A stretch of 64,000 bases of DNA, taken from the NCBI GenBank assembly GCA_019914945.1, contig CM034103.1:16024785-16088784 (forward strand), written 5' to 3'. This stretch comes from Typha latifolia (lineage: Eukaryota > Streptophyta > Magnoliopsida > Poales > Typhaceae). Below the pieces are notes generated by a model, which made no database searches, was not told the origin of the DNA, and worked only from the letters and a program-made list of their open reading frames with translations. Positions 21,601-34,454 of this stretch are shown here, piece by piece (position 1 is the stretch's first letter; each line of letters starts with the position of its first letter). The position numbers were made by a program, and so were the translations under genes.

Positions 21601-24406
21601 CAGAGCACTTACAACGGCAGGACGTGTCTGTTTTCAAGCATTAAGGAGATTGATCATATTAATACTGGGATTCTACTCCAACATGCAATATTAGACATTA
21701 GTTAGTAACAAAACAATAGTTTTTCTGTTTATGTTGAGGGTGCTTCAGGAAAATGAGATCTAACATGGTTTCCTGACTTTCTTCCACTGTGAGCAAGGAA
21801 TGTGTTCATTAATGAGAAATGAGCACGCGTCTAAGTGAAACTTTCGACTATCAACAGCTTATCTTGCAGGCTACTAGCCCTTCTGTCTGAAAACCCAAAG
21901 AGAGAAAAACTTCACACCTTTCCAGTAGCAACAACAATATTAACTCCTCTTGATATTGCTTCTCTTAGAGCTTCAGCTGTTGCTGGAGTAACTTGACTTT
22001 TACTGTTCAAAAGTGTACCTTGTTTAAAGGAAAAAGTTAGCAAAGAAAGCTCTTTAAGAAATTATACGATGCAACTTAAGTCAAGACTACTGCCAGCTCA
22101 CCATCCATATCACAGAAGATATAGCTGAATTTTGGCCTGTAAAATCTCAAATTTCCTGCTTTCTTCATATCATTGGTAATTTCTCCTGTAAAAATTCTTA
22201 GACGCAAGGGTTTTCTTATAGTACCTCACACCTTAAAAGAACTCCAGAAGGAGAACAAGAGATATATGATGAAGCTGGAAATTAAGTAGAGATAAGTATC
22301 AGCTATGAAGAAAAACCTACCATCTGAATTTTCTGATTGAAGTTTGCTATCAGTATTAGCATCATAGGTGCTCTTAATTAGCCCTTTCCCTTTCCATTCA
22401 AGACTTTTTAAAACTAGTTCCTCCTCCTTCTCCATTTCTAATTCAGCCTCATCACTAATCTCATGATCGAAGCCTAGAAGATGCAACAAGCCATGAACCT
22501 ATATGAAGACAAAGAAGATAGTCAGAATCAACAAATTGCCTATCTAGTATGAAGTTTAGCATGAATATATTGACCTTATTTTGCAAAAATGCTTGCTGAT
22601 TTCAGTTAGATTACATTACCTAAATATTTTTAGCACAGCAATATCACATGTCACATAATATAAGAAGACAATAAACTTAAGATAATGGCTTTTAAAAGAT
22701 GATAAGCCTGCAACAATTATACTCTTAGCATAAATTGCTATTAAGTAAATGAGATTCTTAAGCATCTAGAAAATCTTCTGTCAAATTGAGCTGCATAATG
22801 AATCATCAGGTACAAGAATATATTTGTTTCAAAATGTAATTGTTTGTATAAAAGATCTCTATGAATTTCAAATGAACACTAATAAAAAAATTTAATATTA
22901 CTCCAAGAATATGGAATATTCCATTTGACAGATAATTTCTAGGTAGAATTTAATGGACAAATGAAAATAATGATTGACTCACCATGAGGATCCTTATTTC
23001 ATCAAGAATCGTGTGACCTCTCTCCTCTGCTTGTCTAGCAGCAGTCTCAACGGAAATCACTATATCACCGAGCATTAGCTGCAAGAATGAAGAGTGCTAT
23101 AAGTAAAAGAAAAAATGTGAACAAAACTAGAACAGAATGAATTCTCTTGACCAAAATACATATCCTTACTATGGGAAGATCAAGTTCAGGTATGTGTTGC
23201 GACATGGAGAGCACATCAGTAGCATGATCCTCACCTCTCCAGTTTTTGTTTAGTGTTCGGATGAAATCATCATTGCAAAGCAATATGGATAGCTCAACCT
23301 TTTCATATTTACCAACATCACTTATTGAAGGGTCTCTGGTTTTATACTCCGAGTCCTTGAGGCCGTCAAAAGCAATTTTCATTGCCATCGGAACGTTCAG
23401 CTTTAGCATTTCCGCAATGCTCTGTACAAATGAGGAAAAATAGGTGGTCAATCATATAGAGCAGAACTGAAGAATTAATTCAAGGCATTCATTGACAATG
23501 TTATTCAACAGGTTAACCACAACCATAAATGTTGCTAAAAAACTACAGGGCCAAAACAATTTAGCCATACAAACGCATTATCACATTGTCAACTAGTAAG
23601 AGAAGGGAGATTTATTTTCTAAGTTGTGCACATACAAAACAATGATATTGTCTTGAAATTTTGGTAAAACTTCTACCAAATTCATCATATATTGAAGATG
23701 ATCTTGGCATGTAACTTGGGTCCATCAACAAGACAAAGATAATCTACATTTTACATCATGAGATTTCAAAAATAACAATATACCTCCAATAACGCATGAA
23801 GCCAATGTACCAAACAAACTACCAGAAAAGGCAAGAACTCCTCTAGTAGAGATCAACTTAAAACATAACGTACCACTAAACTCCAACACTCAGCTAATGA
23901 ACATAGCACCAAGAAATTCCAAACCTTTCCTTCAAATATCACACATTTAATCTCTTACAAGAAACTAATCCACCAACTGAAAGTGCCAAAAGTGAAATCT
24001 TTACAAGAAGCACAATTTAACACGAAAACAAGTCTTGTTTTTCATTTACCAACACTTCGGGATCATCGGGCATTTCTTCCTCGATGCCGATTTTGACGCT
24101 AAGCTCGAGCTGCTTCTCCTTGGGCGTCTGCTTCTTGGACACCGCCTGACGCCGCCTCACCTTCCGGAATCCCCGGAGACTCGCGAAGAATCCACCGAAC
24201 GGAACCGAAGAGCGCGAAAACCGAGACGACACGTGGAAGGATCTCAAAGGAGGGAAATGGGAGAAGGCCGAGGTGGAGAGCGAAGGATGAGAGAGAGGAG
24301 ACGAGGACGCTGGAGACGCCACCGTCTGCTGCCGCAAGAGAGCGGCGGCGATCGGCCGTCGAGATCGGGAGGCAAGGGGGAGGGCTCGAACGACGATTCT
24401 CGCCAT
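18692..24406 (-). CDS. YBEY: Endoribonuclease YbeY, chloroplastic, fused to a HAD hydrolase
   Basis: Twelve exons: 24050-24406, 23170-23421, 22983-23078, 22321-22498, 22102-22185, 21918-22018, 21535-21627, 21100-21171, 20428-20547, 20277-20327, 19533-19721, 18692-18859. All junctions keep frame and give 586 residues (Arabidopsis homologue about 584). Residues 1 to about 70 are Ser/Arg/Ala-rich and read as a chloroplast transit peptide. The YbeY metal site H3xH5xH is at H237, H241 and H247 (HGLLHLLGFDH), after LNKNWRGEDHATDVLSM. The C-terminal half is a Cof-type HAD phosphatase with DMDGT (320-324) and GDGENDVEM (536-544). YbeY processes chloroplast rRNA; the role of the HAD part is not known to me. 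The ATG at 24406 is preferred because upstream in-frame sequence looks like leader. Confidence 0.95.
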
Positions 24407-25025
24407 GGGGATTGGAGAGGGGAGGAGAGGAGAGGAGGCGGGTGTTCGATGGCCCGGAGAAGATCTTAAATGGGCCAGAACCCAAGTGCCGCAACTCAAC
24501 AAGTGACCAACCCTAAAACCGAATTAATGAGCACGAGGGTTGACCCAATTTGGTTCACTTATTTATTTATTTGATTGTTTTGATTGATTGATTGATTGAT
24601 AATCTTATTAATATTGAATATATTTTTTTGTAGCAGTTACAAAGGCCCAAATGATAGATCCGTATCCAGACTGTAGGGGAGATGAACAAGTCAACAGTTG
24701 ATAAGATTTTGGTAGATATTTGTGTTTTAATTAAAAGTACTTCAAGGTGTATATCCTAATGCCCGTCTCTCCTGACCAATAAATCCTCCCAAGATACATT
24801 TGGCAGACAAAATTACTGACAGACTTGGAAAAAAGAAAGAATTTTATTGAAATCAAAACTTTGGACAACAGGGAATAGAACTCATACATAAAATTTCCTC
24901 ATTCTGGCATCCCAAGGTCTTCATGATGACCAAGGATTAATACTCTAGCCGGATATACTCTTTGTTATCCTACAGCTTTACATAGAGTAAGTAATAAAAC
25001 AGCAAACAAGTATAGCTTCCTCTAT
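24407..25025. other. Intergenic region
   Basis: Promoter of the YbeY gene (minus strand, leader with a pyrimidine-rich CTCCTCTCC run) and 3' flank of the PTPMT gene. A short GATT tetranucleotide run lies at about 24573-24599. Confidence 0.6.
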
Positions 25026-27887
25026 CTAGCAAGCACGAATCTCAGGTACACGACTCGGAACTGGCTGGCAACTGCTGGATGATTTCAATGCTCCAAAAAG
25101 ACAGGATAGCCTCTTTATCATGGGCTTTGATTGAATTCTACTTGAGGAGGAGACGACCATATCTTTAGAAGCAACAGAGAATGCGTCGTAGCCGTCAAGA
25201 TCTGCCTCAGTCACAAATACTTCTTCATCACCTCTGGGAGGAGTAATTGGTATGTATGTTGCAATCAAGTGCCCTGATGGAGCAAAGGGGCACAAAGCAG
25301 AAGTGAGATCTTCACAAAAATACTCATTAGTGCCATAGCCTTCTAGGTCTGCTGCAGTAATCACAACTTCGTCCCCTGTCAGCGAGCATGTCGGCCTCGG
25401 GCTAAGGATTGCAGGGTAGTCTAACTTGCGCTTGCTGTATTCTTGAACAGCCTGATCAAGAAGCAAGGAGGAAATAAGTTCGGCAGCAATCAGAAGTATG
25501 ACCCAGAAACAACAGGTAAATCAAAAGGAAGAAAAAAAGAATATTATGAGAGAAAAAGTGAACAACTCTCACAATATCAAAAGCAAAACAGAAGATCATT
25601 GTCCATACCTGCCATTGAGATGGAGCCAGCAGGACCCGAGGCCTTTTAGAGCGTACATACTCCAAAGCAGATTCAGGTGTCATGTTCTTATACTCAATCT
25701 GCATGTTAAAAGTGATGTTAAGATAAGTTGAGATGATTTCAACTAGAACGCATACGTTTGGGGGTCTGGTACGGCTATACGCCAAACTATAGTAGATAAA
25801 TGTAATTGAGAAATAAACTTTTTAGGAAGTGAAGATACCAGATAGCATAAAACAATGGTGGTGCTGCGTCCTCTTCCAGCTTTACAATGGACGTAAGTAA
25901 TCCTCTCCCGAGATGCATTCCCTGGAATAACGAAAGAAAGATTGTTCAAATTCGTTTGACAAATACAAAGTCATATCAGGTACAGCAGAAATGGCTATGT
26001 CTATCATTTCTTACTATAAAATTGTCCAACGTACAAATGGTAGGTAAATGATGGTTATAGGCAAAAAATAATTTTAAGTAAAAGAAATTGCAACAGAAAA
26101 CGAGATATTGATTAATAATTAATGTGGTTAGGTCGTACAGTTGATATGACAAATTCTAAAGGCCTTCAAGTCATTTGGCATCAAATCTAACTGTGACAAT
26201 CTTTATTAAGTTAATTCAATTGAAAATAAGATTTTGAAGAGGTACAGTTGACAAATTTATGAATAAAAAAAATACAGGAAGGAACTGTTGTTCCTGAAAA
26301 CTTACGGTGGATGAAGTCTACAGCTCTGCTTATGTCCACAAGAGAAGGGGCAAAAAGGTAATCTCTGGTAGGAATGACAAGGTGATCAATGCCGTGAGCC
26401 TGGAAACAACAATGTACAATAATAGGTAAGCACGGCATCAATTTATTCGGAAAAAAGAATGCGCTTTATCACAAAATTATCAAGTTCACATATGCTAAAA
26501 CTTTACAAAATATTGCTAGCAGAGTAGATGCAATTTCATAGATTTGCAGATCTAGCCCTATTTCTTGTCCGTGGACATCCAAATTTTAACCATATGAAAT
26601 CTTAATTAGATGCTGCTGCTATAATACAAAGCATACTAAATAGAATATTGAGTACCATCACTTTTTTCTAGATGAAAGATCTTGACAAGTCTAAAGAACT
26701 GCTTGATCCAGAACTTGACAATCGTTACAAGCGAAGTTGGCACTTGGAGAAACCTTTGCAGATTGCAACTAAAAAGATACATTGTAGTAGTGTACACCCT
26801 TTGAAATTAAATTCATCCAATCTATGGCATACTTCCATCCATGGATCATAGCAGAATTCCATAATTATGGGGAACTAATACATTCTTTTAGCAACAGGTA
26901 ACAGCTACTCCTTGAGAATATGTAATATACAAAAGAAAAGCATTATGAAAGTGAGCATTAAAGTTTACGAGAAGGGAAAACTACCTTATACAAGGATGAT
27001 GGAACCAAGGTCTCATATGGCTCATTAAGTGTGACAACTCCTCCTACCCCGAGCCGTTGTAAGCGAGGTACATCTTTGGGAAAAGGAACCGCTCCCAGCA
27101 GAACATACTAGCAATTAAAAAGAAGAAACAAGTCAGTTGGGATCATCAGAAAAATGCGTTCCTAAGTCTACAACATAAAGACAGAAAAATAATAAAATTA
27201 AACGATCCATAATTTTAGCATGAAATCAAGCGCATGATCGAAGATTTATCTCTTGTTAATAAAATTTTAAAAAAGAAATGATTCAGTGGTAATCTTAATT
27301 GGATTGTCCAATATTTAATGGGTATCAAGAAGTTCTGTACAGGTATTTCAAACAAGGCAAATTATCTGCTACATGCTTTTAGATCCCCGTGTCCCCAATT
27401 CCCTTTTCCAGAGGCCCGTTTTTCCAGGAATTTGGAGTATTTCCCTACCTCATATGAATATGGGGAGGGCTGGTTTTCCCTCTTCGAAACCAACAATCCC
27501 AAAACAATATAGAAGAGGAAAAAAGGATCTGGAAGACTAGAAGAGGAAAGGAAGAAAGAGTTTCCAACGACACAATCAAGCATCAGCTCAACACTTCATC
27601 TTGTTTCCCTCGTCAAAATTAATGTGAAACAAAAATTCATGATAGCACCTAAAAGAAAAGATCCAGAAAATTTTTAGACCAGATAAGAACGCTAGGTGTA
27701 CCTCGTCCACTTTATCCCACCATCGGAACTCCGCTTGAATCTTGTTCCGGAACACGTTGTACATAAGCGTCGGATAGAAAAGAATCCGTGCTCCAGCACC
27801 TACAAGCACTCTCTTCGCGTCCACCTTGACAATCTCGCTTACATGCGAATCCTCTGATCCTCCCTCTTCCAGCTGAGTTATCTTCAT
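25026..27887 (-). CDS. Phosphatidylglycerophosphate phosphatase PTPMT-type (dual-specificity phosphatase)
   Basis: Six exons: 27702-27887, 26985-27107, 26306-26399, 25839-25921, 25609-25698, 25026-25451; 333 residues (Arabidopsis PTPMT1 about 337). Conserved blocks: RVLVGAGARILFYPTLMYNV, FRWWDKVDE, LGAVPFPKDVPRLQRLGVGGV, LNEPYETLVPSSLY, and the phosphatase loop HCKAGRGRS with catalytic C147 and R153 (C-X5-R). The family dephosphorylates phosphatidylglycerophosphate in mitochondrial cardiolipin and phosphatidylglycerol synthesis. The C-terminal exon (142 codons including the stop) is poorly conserved, with repeated VVITAADLEGY and VFVTEADLDGY phrases. The ATG at 27887 is used because nothing further upstream in frame is an ATG. 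Confidence 0.92.
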
Positions 27888-28410
27888 CGCACGCAATTCC
27901 GATACCGACGACAGAGAGCCCTTGTAACCAAATCGAGCAAATTTAACCTCGATAGAGAGCTCGCCGAAAGGGGTTTTTGAATTCCTCTATCGAAATCGAG
28001 AGGCAAGAGAAAAATCTTCGAAGAATCAAATCTTCTTGGCTGCTTCCGAAACCCTTGACAACGAAACCAAGGAGAAACTGATGAAGGACGAGACGGGAGG
28101 CGACAGAGGTGAGAGAATGAGAAATAGACCTATCTATTTATAATTAGAAGGTATAAACGGTATTTACTCTCCGAGTCCGAAATCTATTCGGACTGTTTTT
28201 TTCCGAGTCCGAACCTGTTTGGCTTTTTTTTTTCTCTACGATTTCGGAACGAGTTTCGCTTTCTTTTTTAATTTCTCTTTCTGAGTCCGAAACCAGTTGG
28301 TATTTTTTTTTCATTTTTTTAATTTTTCTCTCTCCATCTTTTTATATTTTTCTTGTTTTACTTTTTCCCGGTTAGATTTTTTTTTTGTTAAAAATTTATT
28401 CTTTTAATAA
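27888..28410. other. PTPMT leader and promoter region
   Basis: Leader of the PTPMT gene followed by a stretch in which GAGTCCGAA recurs (about 28163, 28205, 28283), one copy forming the hairpin AGTCCGAA-ATCTA-TTCGGACT. Confidence 0.5.
28135..28142 (-). promoter_or_regulatory. TATA box of the PTPMT gene
   Basis: TATAAATA on the minus strand about 250 bp upstream of the ATG ending at 27887; implies a leader of about 215 nt. Confidence 0.5.
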
Positions 28411-28513
28411 AATTATAGTTTACACCCTATATCTAACTCAATGTGTTTTCTGCATCGTTAAATCATGAGACTCGATTTGTAAATAATAAAAATATAGGGT
28501 GTAAACTATAATT
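28411..28513. mobile_element. Short MITE-like hairpin element (103 bp)
   Basis: Perfect 22-bp terminal inverted repeats (28411-28432 and 28492-28513; AATTATAGTTTACACCCTATAT and its reverse complement) enclose a 59-bp spacer. No coding capacity. The target duplication cannot be fixed because the flanks are AT-rich, so the superfamily is unassigned. A transcript would fold into a hairpin. Confidence 0.7.
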
Positions 28514-30940
28514 ATGTTATATATATATATATTCCTTTCAATTTATTTTTTATTTTTTATTTATTTTCGAAACCAATTTTTTATTTTTTTTATTTTTCCT
28601 TCTCTAATTTATATAGTCCAACGAAAGAGATAAAATATATATTAAAAAGAATAATCTAAGACAAATAGTCCAATATCCTGTTTGCTTAGTCCACCGTTTC
28701 GAGGATGTGCGATGGACCAATCGCCAGCGATTTATTAACCTTATGGTCATTACATGGCAACAAAGGTAAGATAATAATAATAATAATAATAATATATTCA
28801 TGGAATACATAGTGATTCCTTTATAGCATCTAAGTTGAAGATTAAAACTTCTATCATCATTGATAAGACTGAACCTATGAGTAAAATAATTTTCAAGAAA
28901 AACGAAGTACACAATCGATTGAACTTCGTAACCAATCCTCTTAATTTGGTGGTCTCTTCCTTAGATTCTAACATTCTTGCGGCAAATAAAATCGAAGAAG
29001 AAGACGAAGGAGGAGGAGGGTGACAGGAGCGTTTGGTAGCATTTAATAATATTGATTGAGATTTGAGATGGCGGAGATAGGGGATAGGGGATAGGGTGGT
29101 AGCTAACATTCACCGCCCAACAGCATTTAATAATATGCATATATTGACCCATTCCGTATCTAGTTACACAGCATTGTCTGAATCTCGTAGGCAGTTTCGC
29201 TCACAAAAACATATATTTAAACAGTATATTAAATATTCATAAAGTTACTTTGAATCAAAAAGCGTGTTTTTTTTTAATTATCTTACTTTTTAATTTTTAA
29301 GAATTTTAAATTTTGCATGGATATAGGTATATTTTGGTTCTTGCGTAAATGATACTTATTTATAAATTAAAATTTATGTATATTTTGAATAAATCTTATA
29401 TAAGGTAAGTCACATGTAGATAGCGTGATAAATTTATACATAGTTAGTAATCAAATATAAATTTATTTAAAGTAATATTATACTTTACAACTAAATAATA
29501 AAATATGAGTAAATTACAGATATATCTAATTTATATTTAAGAGGTATATATAGAGTTATTCTTGAAAAACTTTATGCATGAATCAAACCAGCACATAGCC
29601 ATGATTTTATGAAAAATTAATATTTTTTAAAATTTGAAATAATGTGATGGCGAACGACTAGAATTGGACCCACCCGCAGTGGATTCACAATCCATTCGCC
29701 TCTATACTAGATAATATACATATAGAACCATTCCGTATCATGTGATACAATCATACAAATATACAATATGGCCTCAATCTCTCTCAGTTGGTTAGATCAC
29801 ATAACATAATACAGATATATTAAAACAATATATATTAAATGTTAATATAGTTACTCTTGAACTACAAAGGTTTTTTTTTATACATAACTGTTTAAAAAAA
29901 TTATTTGCAAGTATACCTATTTAAAGTCAAATGGCAAGGAAGGTGAGAAAAGAATAATAATACATCCGCAGCAGCTATCCAAAACATTGCCCACCATCTT
30001 GACTTCTAAAAATCCTGCACATAGCTATTATCTACTCCCTGTACTGGATAATATGTAGATGTCTATGTTTCTAAAAAGACTGCTTTGAAGATTTGGATAG
30101 ATGAAGACTTCTCAGAGATGCACATACAAGTATCTTAAGTAAACAAAGTGATTTCTAAGATAAATGCAAGATTGATAAGGTGTGGGTTGAAATAGGAGAC
30201 TCTTATCCATACATAAACATCGCAGTCTCCCACCACCAACCATCGAACAGAGGAATGTTAACTTACACCATAATGCACTGTGCATTTTAAAGGAGAATAG
30301 TGTCAGAAGATCTCCAATGAATGACTCTTTTGAAGTACCATAGAGATGACAAATGATGAGTAATATTATGCCTACAAACAGTTTATAATTACTATACAAG
30401 TTAGAATGATGAGGCATTTTATTAACTTCTAATAATTTCTTTCTCCATCCCACAAATAATGATGCTTTATCTTACACTTCTTTTTACAATGTTCACAAAG
30501 TGTCTGTTGATAAAGCATCTTTTTTTAATAAATTATGAATCAGTAGACTAATTATAAGAAAACCAAAAAAATAAACTAATCCTACCTGACGTATAAATTA
30601 AATAACTAGGGCAATCCTCTTAATAATAGATTATAACAAACTTAAAATATATGCATATATTGTCTGTGGTAAAAAATATACTAAATGTCAATCAATCTTA
30701 ATATGAAATTAAACCTCCAACCTGAGCAAAACACTTTTAAGAAATGAACTATACTAACTGACTGAACATCTAAGTAAACCTCTTCCTTATGCTCTAGTAA
30801 TCTTCTTATGGCTGATAAAATAGAAAATTATAGGATCACCAAAAAAAAAAAATTATTTCTATTCCACAAGTGAGCTGGGCTTTAAAATGATAGTCAATTT
30901 TATGTCTTGGAATCGGAGACGGCTGACTCCATCAATAATG

Positions 30941-30942
<2 letters not shown>

Positions 30943-30980
<38 letters not shown>
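30943..30980. repeat. (AT)n microsatellite
   Basis: Uninterrupted AT dinucleotide run of about 38 bp in intergenic DNA. Confidence 0.9.
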
Positions 30981-30983
<3 letters not shown>

Positions 30984-31650
30984 GACAGAAGGAGCCACCC
31001 TTTAGTAGCATACTGATTGAGAGACGGGAAGAGGTCTGTCATAAGTTATTATGGTATAAATAATAGGGATATGTATAAAGCAACATGTACAGGGAGCCAA
31101 GTCTGAGGAAAATTACATCTATCTATTATCATGATGAACCAAGCCGGTGTGGATATACAATCAGAAATATATCAACGTTACTATCCTTTCATTTTTTTGC
31201 CAACACTAAAAATTTAGCTAGAACACATAGCCTCCATGAATGAACTAAGAAACTTTAGCAACTGGATATCAATCTGACGTTAAAACTCTCTAAAAGTGTA
31301 AAAAAATCAGGCATATGAATGTAAGAAAGTAAGCAGAGTGTTAATAATGGAGAAGTAAAAGAAGGATAAAGGAATGTTAGGTAAAAAGTTGAGGCGAAAA
31401 GGTAAATGGGGGATTACTTTCAAAAAATAATACACTGTGCAAACAACGTAGTATTCCCTGAAACTCATTGGATTATATACAATATAAGTAAAACCTATGG
31501 CATATATAAGCAATTTACCTAGCAGTAGAAAGAGAACACAGTTTATATGCCTTAAGGTAACTTTTCATGAAACCAATATAACACTATCAAATGCACGCCA
31601 AACAGTCACCTAAAATGATTAGTCCAAACTTGAAAAGCTGTTTCATGTAT

Positions 31651-31886
31651 ATCATCTGGACTTAATAAGCAAAGAATCCAACAGTTGAGTTTTAACTATT
31701 TACACAACTTTTACCATAATGTTAAATTGGTTGATATCATTTCTTGTTCCAGTTCATCATTTCTTGTTCCAAATCATCTGGACTTAATAAGCAAAGAAAC
31801 CCAACAGTTGAGTTTTATCTATTTACACAACTTTTACCATAACGTTAAATTGGTTGATATCATTTCTTGTTCCAGTTCATCATTAA
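31651..31886. repeat. Tandem duplication, 2 x 122 bp
   Basis: ATCATCTGGACTTAATAAGC starts copies at 31651 and 31773. The copies differ at only a few bases and the second breaks off near 31884. Within each, TCATTTCTTGTTCC is itself repeated at the junction. Confidence 0.9.
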
Positions 31887-33459
31887 CCGAAGAGTGTGAA
31901 GGAAGAAATTAGAAATGCAAAACAAACTACTAATTTACTAATTTATAGCATATTCAGGATTACTTGGAAGAAACAATGTCCAAAACCAAACCAACAGTGG
32001 GTTTTATAATACAAAGTATTCTAGAAAGTCCAACCTATCACGCCAAGAAACATAACAAGAAACCAGTTGCTATGCAAGCTCAGATCAATCTAAGAGAGAA
32101 CCTAGAAACAACTTCTTACAACAAATCACAGTGGCTAGGTGATATTCTTTATTAAAAATCTGTAAGCTTTTGAGTTTGAAGTCCTAAATTTATGACATAG
32201 ATTTGTTCTGTAAAACTTGATCAGTTATTTTAGATGTCAAGTATTGGTAAAAAAAACAAGCCAATTAGTAAAGCTGATGAGTGGCCAGCCATTCAATATG
32301 AGTGCAGATACATCCTGCTTGCTATTCTAATTCGATAACACAGGCTAAAATAAAGATCTGTTTAATATATAATTTAGACAAATATCCGGCAAAATCACAG
32401 AACCTACCCCAGTATTAGCTAGACTGGCAGTTGAATTTTGCCCCCTTTATTCTAAATCGTGTCACTACATCTAGAACATGATGAGCCTCTGAAGAAATTA
32501 ATTATATCTAACTATTTCTCAAATAAAATTTTAGATCCCTTTAAGGTTACTAGTGAAGGAGAACCATGACTACATATCAAAGACACTCATTAATGGTTAG
32601 AATAGTTTGTTCAACCAGCAAGAAAGAAGCTAATAATGTTTACCATCTTTGTAATGTTGGCAAAGGAGGTGTTACTTAATACTTCCCATATTTCACTTTT
32701 ACTCTTGCATTAGTTGCTATGGGTGACTCTCTTTCTTAATGAATAGATACAATTTGAAACGAGCACCTATCCTACTGGTATATAAAGTGATGTAACTCAC
32801 CTTGTGTGGCTCAGATCATTAGCAAATAGCAATACATGAACATATATCTTACCCCTTGCTTGGCACCTGAAATTCCCACTTCTCAAGCTCCTAATTTCAG
32901 GCCTGAATATCCTATGTGTGAAGAAAACCATCCAACACTAGTACGTAATAATATGTGGATCAAATAATTTTGCATTGCAGTAAACAATCAATCCATTCAA
33001 TGCCCACAAGCATTCGTTAAGAGGATCCAATTTCACCTTCCGCCACATTTCCACAATCTTTTGTCACCCTCCATGTCCTCTGAAATACATAACCATTTAC
33101 TAACTGCATCCGACCATTATGTTACAAAGTCTACTCAAATTAAAAGTAAAGATTAAAAACAGAAACTAGAAAGAAAGCAATCAATTTGACAGTCAAACTT
33201 CAACAGCGCACCATATAACCTTCTAAATCAAGAGTCATTTTAGTTTATTCCCACAAACAAAAACTAAACTACTTGCGCATAAGATGCCTGTAGAATTGCC
33301 CAAAACAAGATAACACCTACCGATATTGCATTTTCAAACTACATCAACCCATATTTCAAAATGCTTTCGACAAGCCAGACAAACATCTCTAGTGTTAGAT
33401 TTACAAAACGCTATGATTGGACTACTCGCATCCATGAATAGAGAAATCCCAAAAAAAAT

Positions 33460-33711
33460 TTACCTCTCTTGCTTGTCCTCCTCGTGGAAGACAGAGATGG
33501 GGATTTCGGAAGAAGGGAGCTGCTGCTCTCCGCCAAGGTTGTGGGAGGGATCGGGCGGCGTCTCCAAGTCCATGGCCTCTTGAGCGCGATCGAGGTAGGG
33601 CTTGAAGCCGACCCGAAAGGAGAGGTATCCAAAGGCTATTGCTCCCACCACCACGATCCCCGACCGAATTGCGTTTTGCCGCGCTCCTCCTCCTCCTCCA
33701 ACCTTCCCCAT
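33460..33711 (-). CDS. OEP7-like chloroplast outer envelope membrane protein
   Basis: An 83-codon ORF: MGKVGGGGGARQNAIRSG, a single hydrophobic anchor (about residues 19-33, IVVVGAIAFGYLSF), then GFKPYLDRAQEAMD and an acidic tail. The MGK start, one TM helix and the FKP(F/Y)LD motif match the small signal-anchored outer envelope proteins OEP6/OEP7 (Arabidopsis about 64 residues). Such proteins insert into the plastid outer membrane with the C-terminus facing the cytosol. The ORF ends AGG-TAA; the same bases could be a splice donor (AG|GTAAAT), so a further C-terminal exon is possible. Confidence 0.7.
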   Translation of the reverse strand: MGKVGGGGGARQNAIRSGIVVVGAIAFGYLSFRVGFKPYLDRAQEAMDLETPPDPSHNLGGEQQLPSSEIPISVFHEEDKQER

Positions 33712-34398
33712 TTCCCTCTCTATGAAATCAGAAATGGCCACCAACCAACTACTAGAGTTAGAGTTAGTAGCTATATTTCCTTTATTCCAACTTATAATCA
33801 TTATTGCGAAAAAAATTATTTATAAATCTGATGGTTGGCTCAATGACTAACTCAACAATGCAGTTTGTTTATTTAGAAGAGCAGCTCGGCAATCTGATGA
33901 CTTAAAGCAATATTTTAAGTTTAGTTTAGAGTAATAAAATCTAAACTAGGCAGTTTATATAAGTTAAAGTTTAATTAAATCTTAGTGTATTTATATACAG
34001 GGAGGCCCAGCATTCGGGTTCTTAAATGATTAAAGAAAAATCAGAGATGGGCTTAGTCCGGGACATATTTTTAAGTCATTGATACTTCTAATCAATACTA
34101 TGTAAACTTTTATTTGGCTGGCTATGATTTCATTATATTTGGGCTTATGATTCATTTCAATTCTTTCCAATTATTAATAAATAAATAAACTAAATTGTTC
34201 CTTTTGTGTGTAGATAGCCGTCCGTCGTCGCCGTTATCGTTACCGCAAGTGGCATCTGTGATCCGTGCAATAGAGATTTACTCAACAATGCCTAACTTTA
34301 GATTAGCAATTGCGTAGCATGTGTTATCCTAAGTTGATTAGGGTTATCAATTTAGGACGCCCCTATCTCTTATCATATAATGAGAAGATTTTAATCCC

Positions 34399-34454
<56 letters not shown>

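Larger units (their letters stand above)
28514..33459. other. AT-rich intergenic region
   Basis: About 5 kb without a supported gene. It contains an AAT run (about 28770-28792), two diverged copies of a segment around ACCATTCCGTATC (29145 and 29724), a 38-bp AT run, and a 122-bp tandem duplication. ORFs of up to 113 codons have no recognisable similarity and are AT-biased. Confidence 0.5.

Noticed and set aside
24035..24469. Arg/Gly-rich plus-strand ORF of 144 codons
   Set aside because: Antisense shadow of YbeY exon 1, whose minus-strand frame matches the family and splices correctly.
28798..29109. Minus-strand ORF of 103 codons near 29 kb
   Set aside because: No recognisable domain and flanked by AT-rich repeats; no splice or promoter support.
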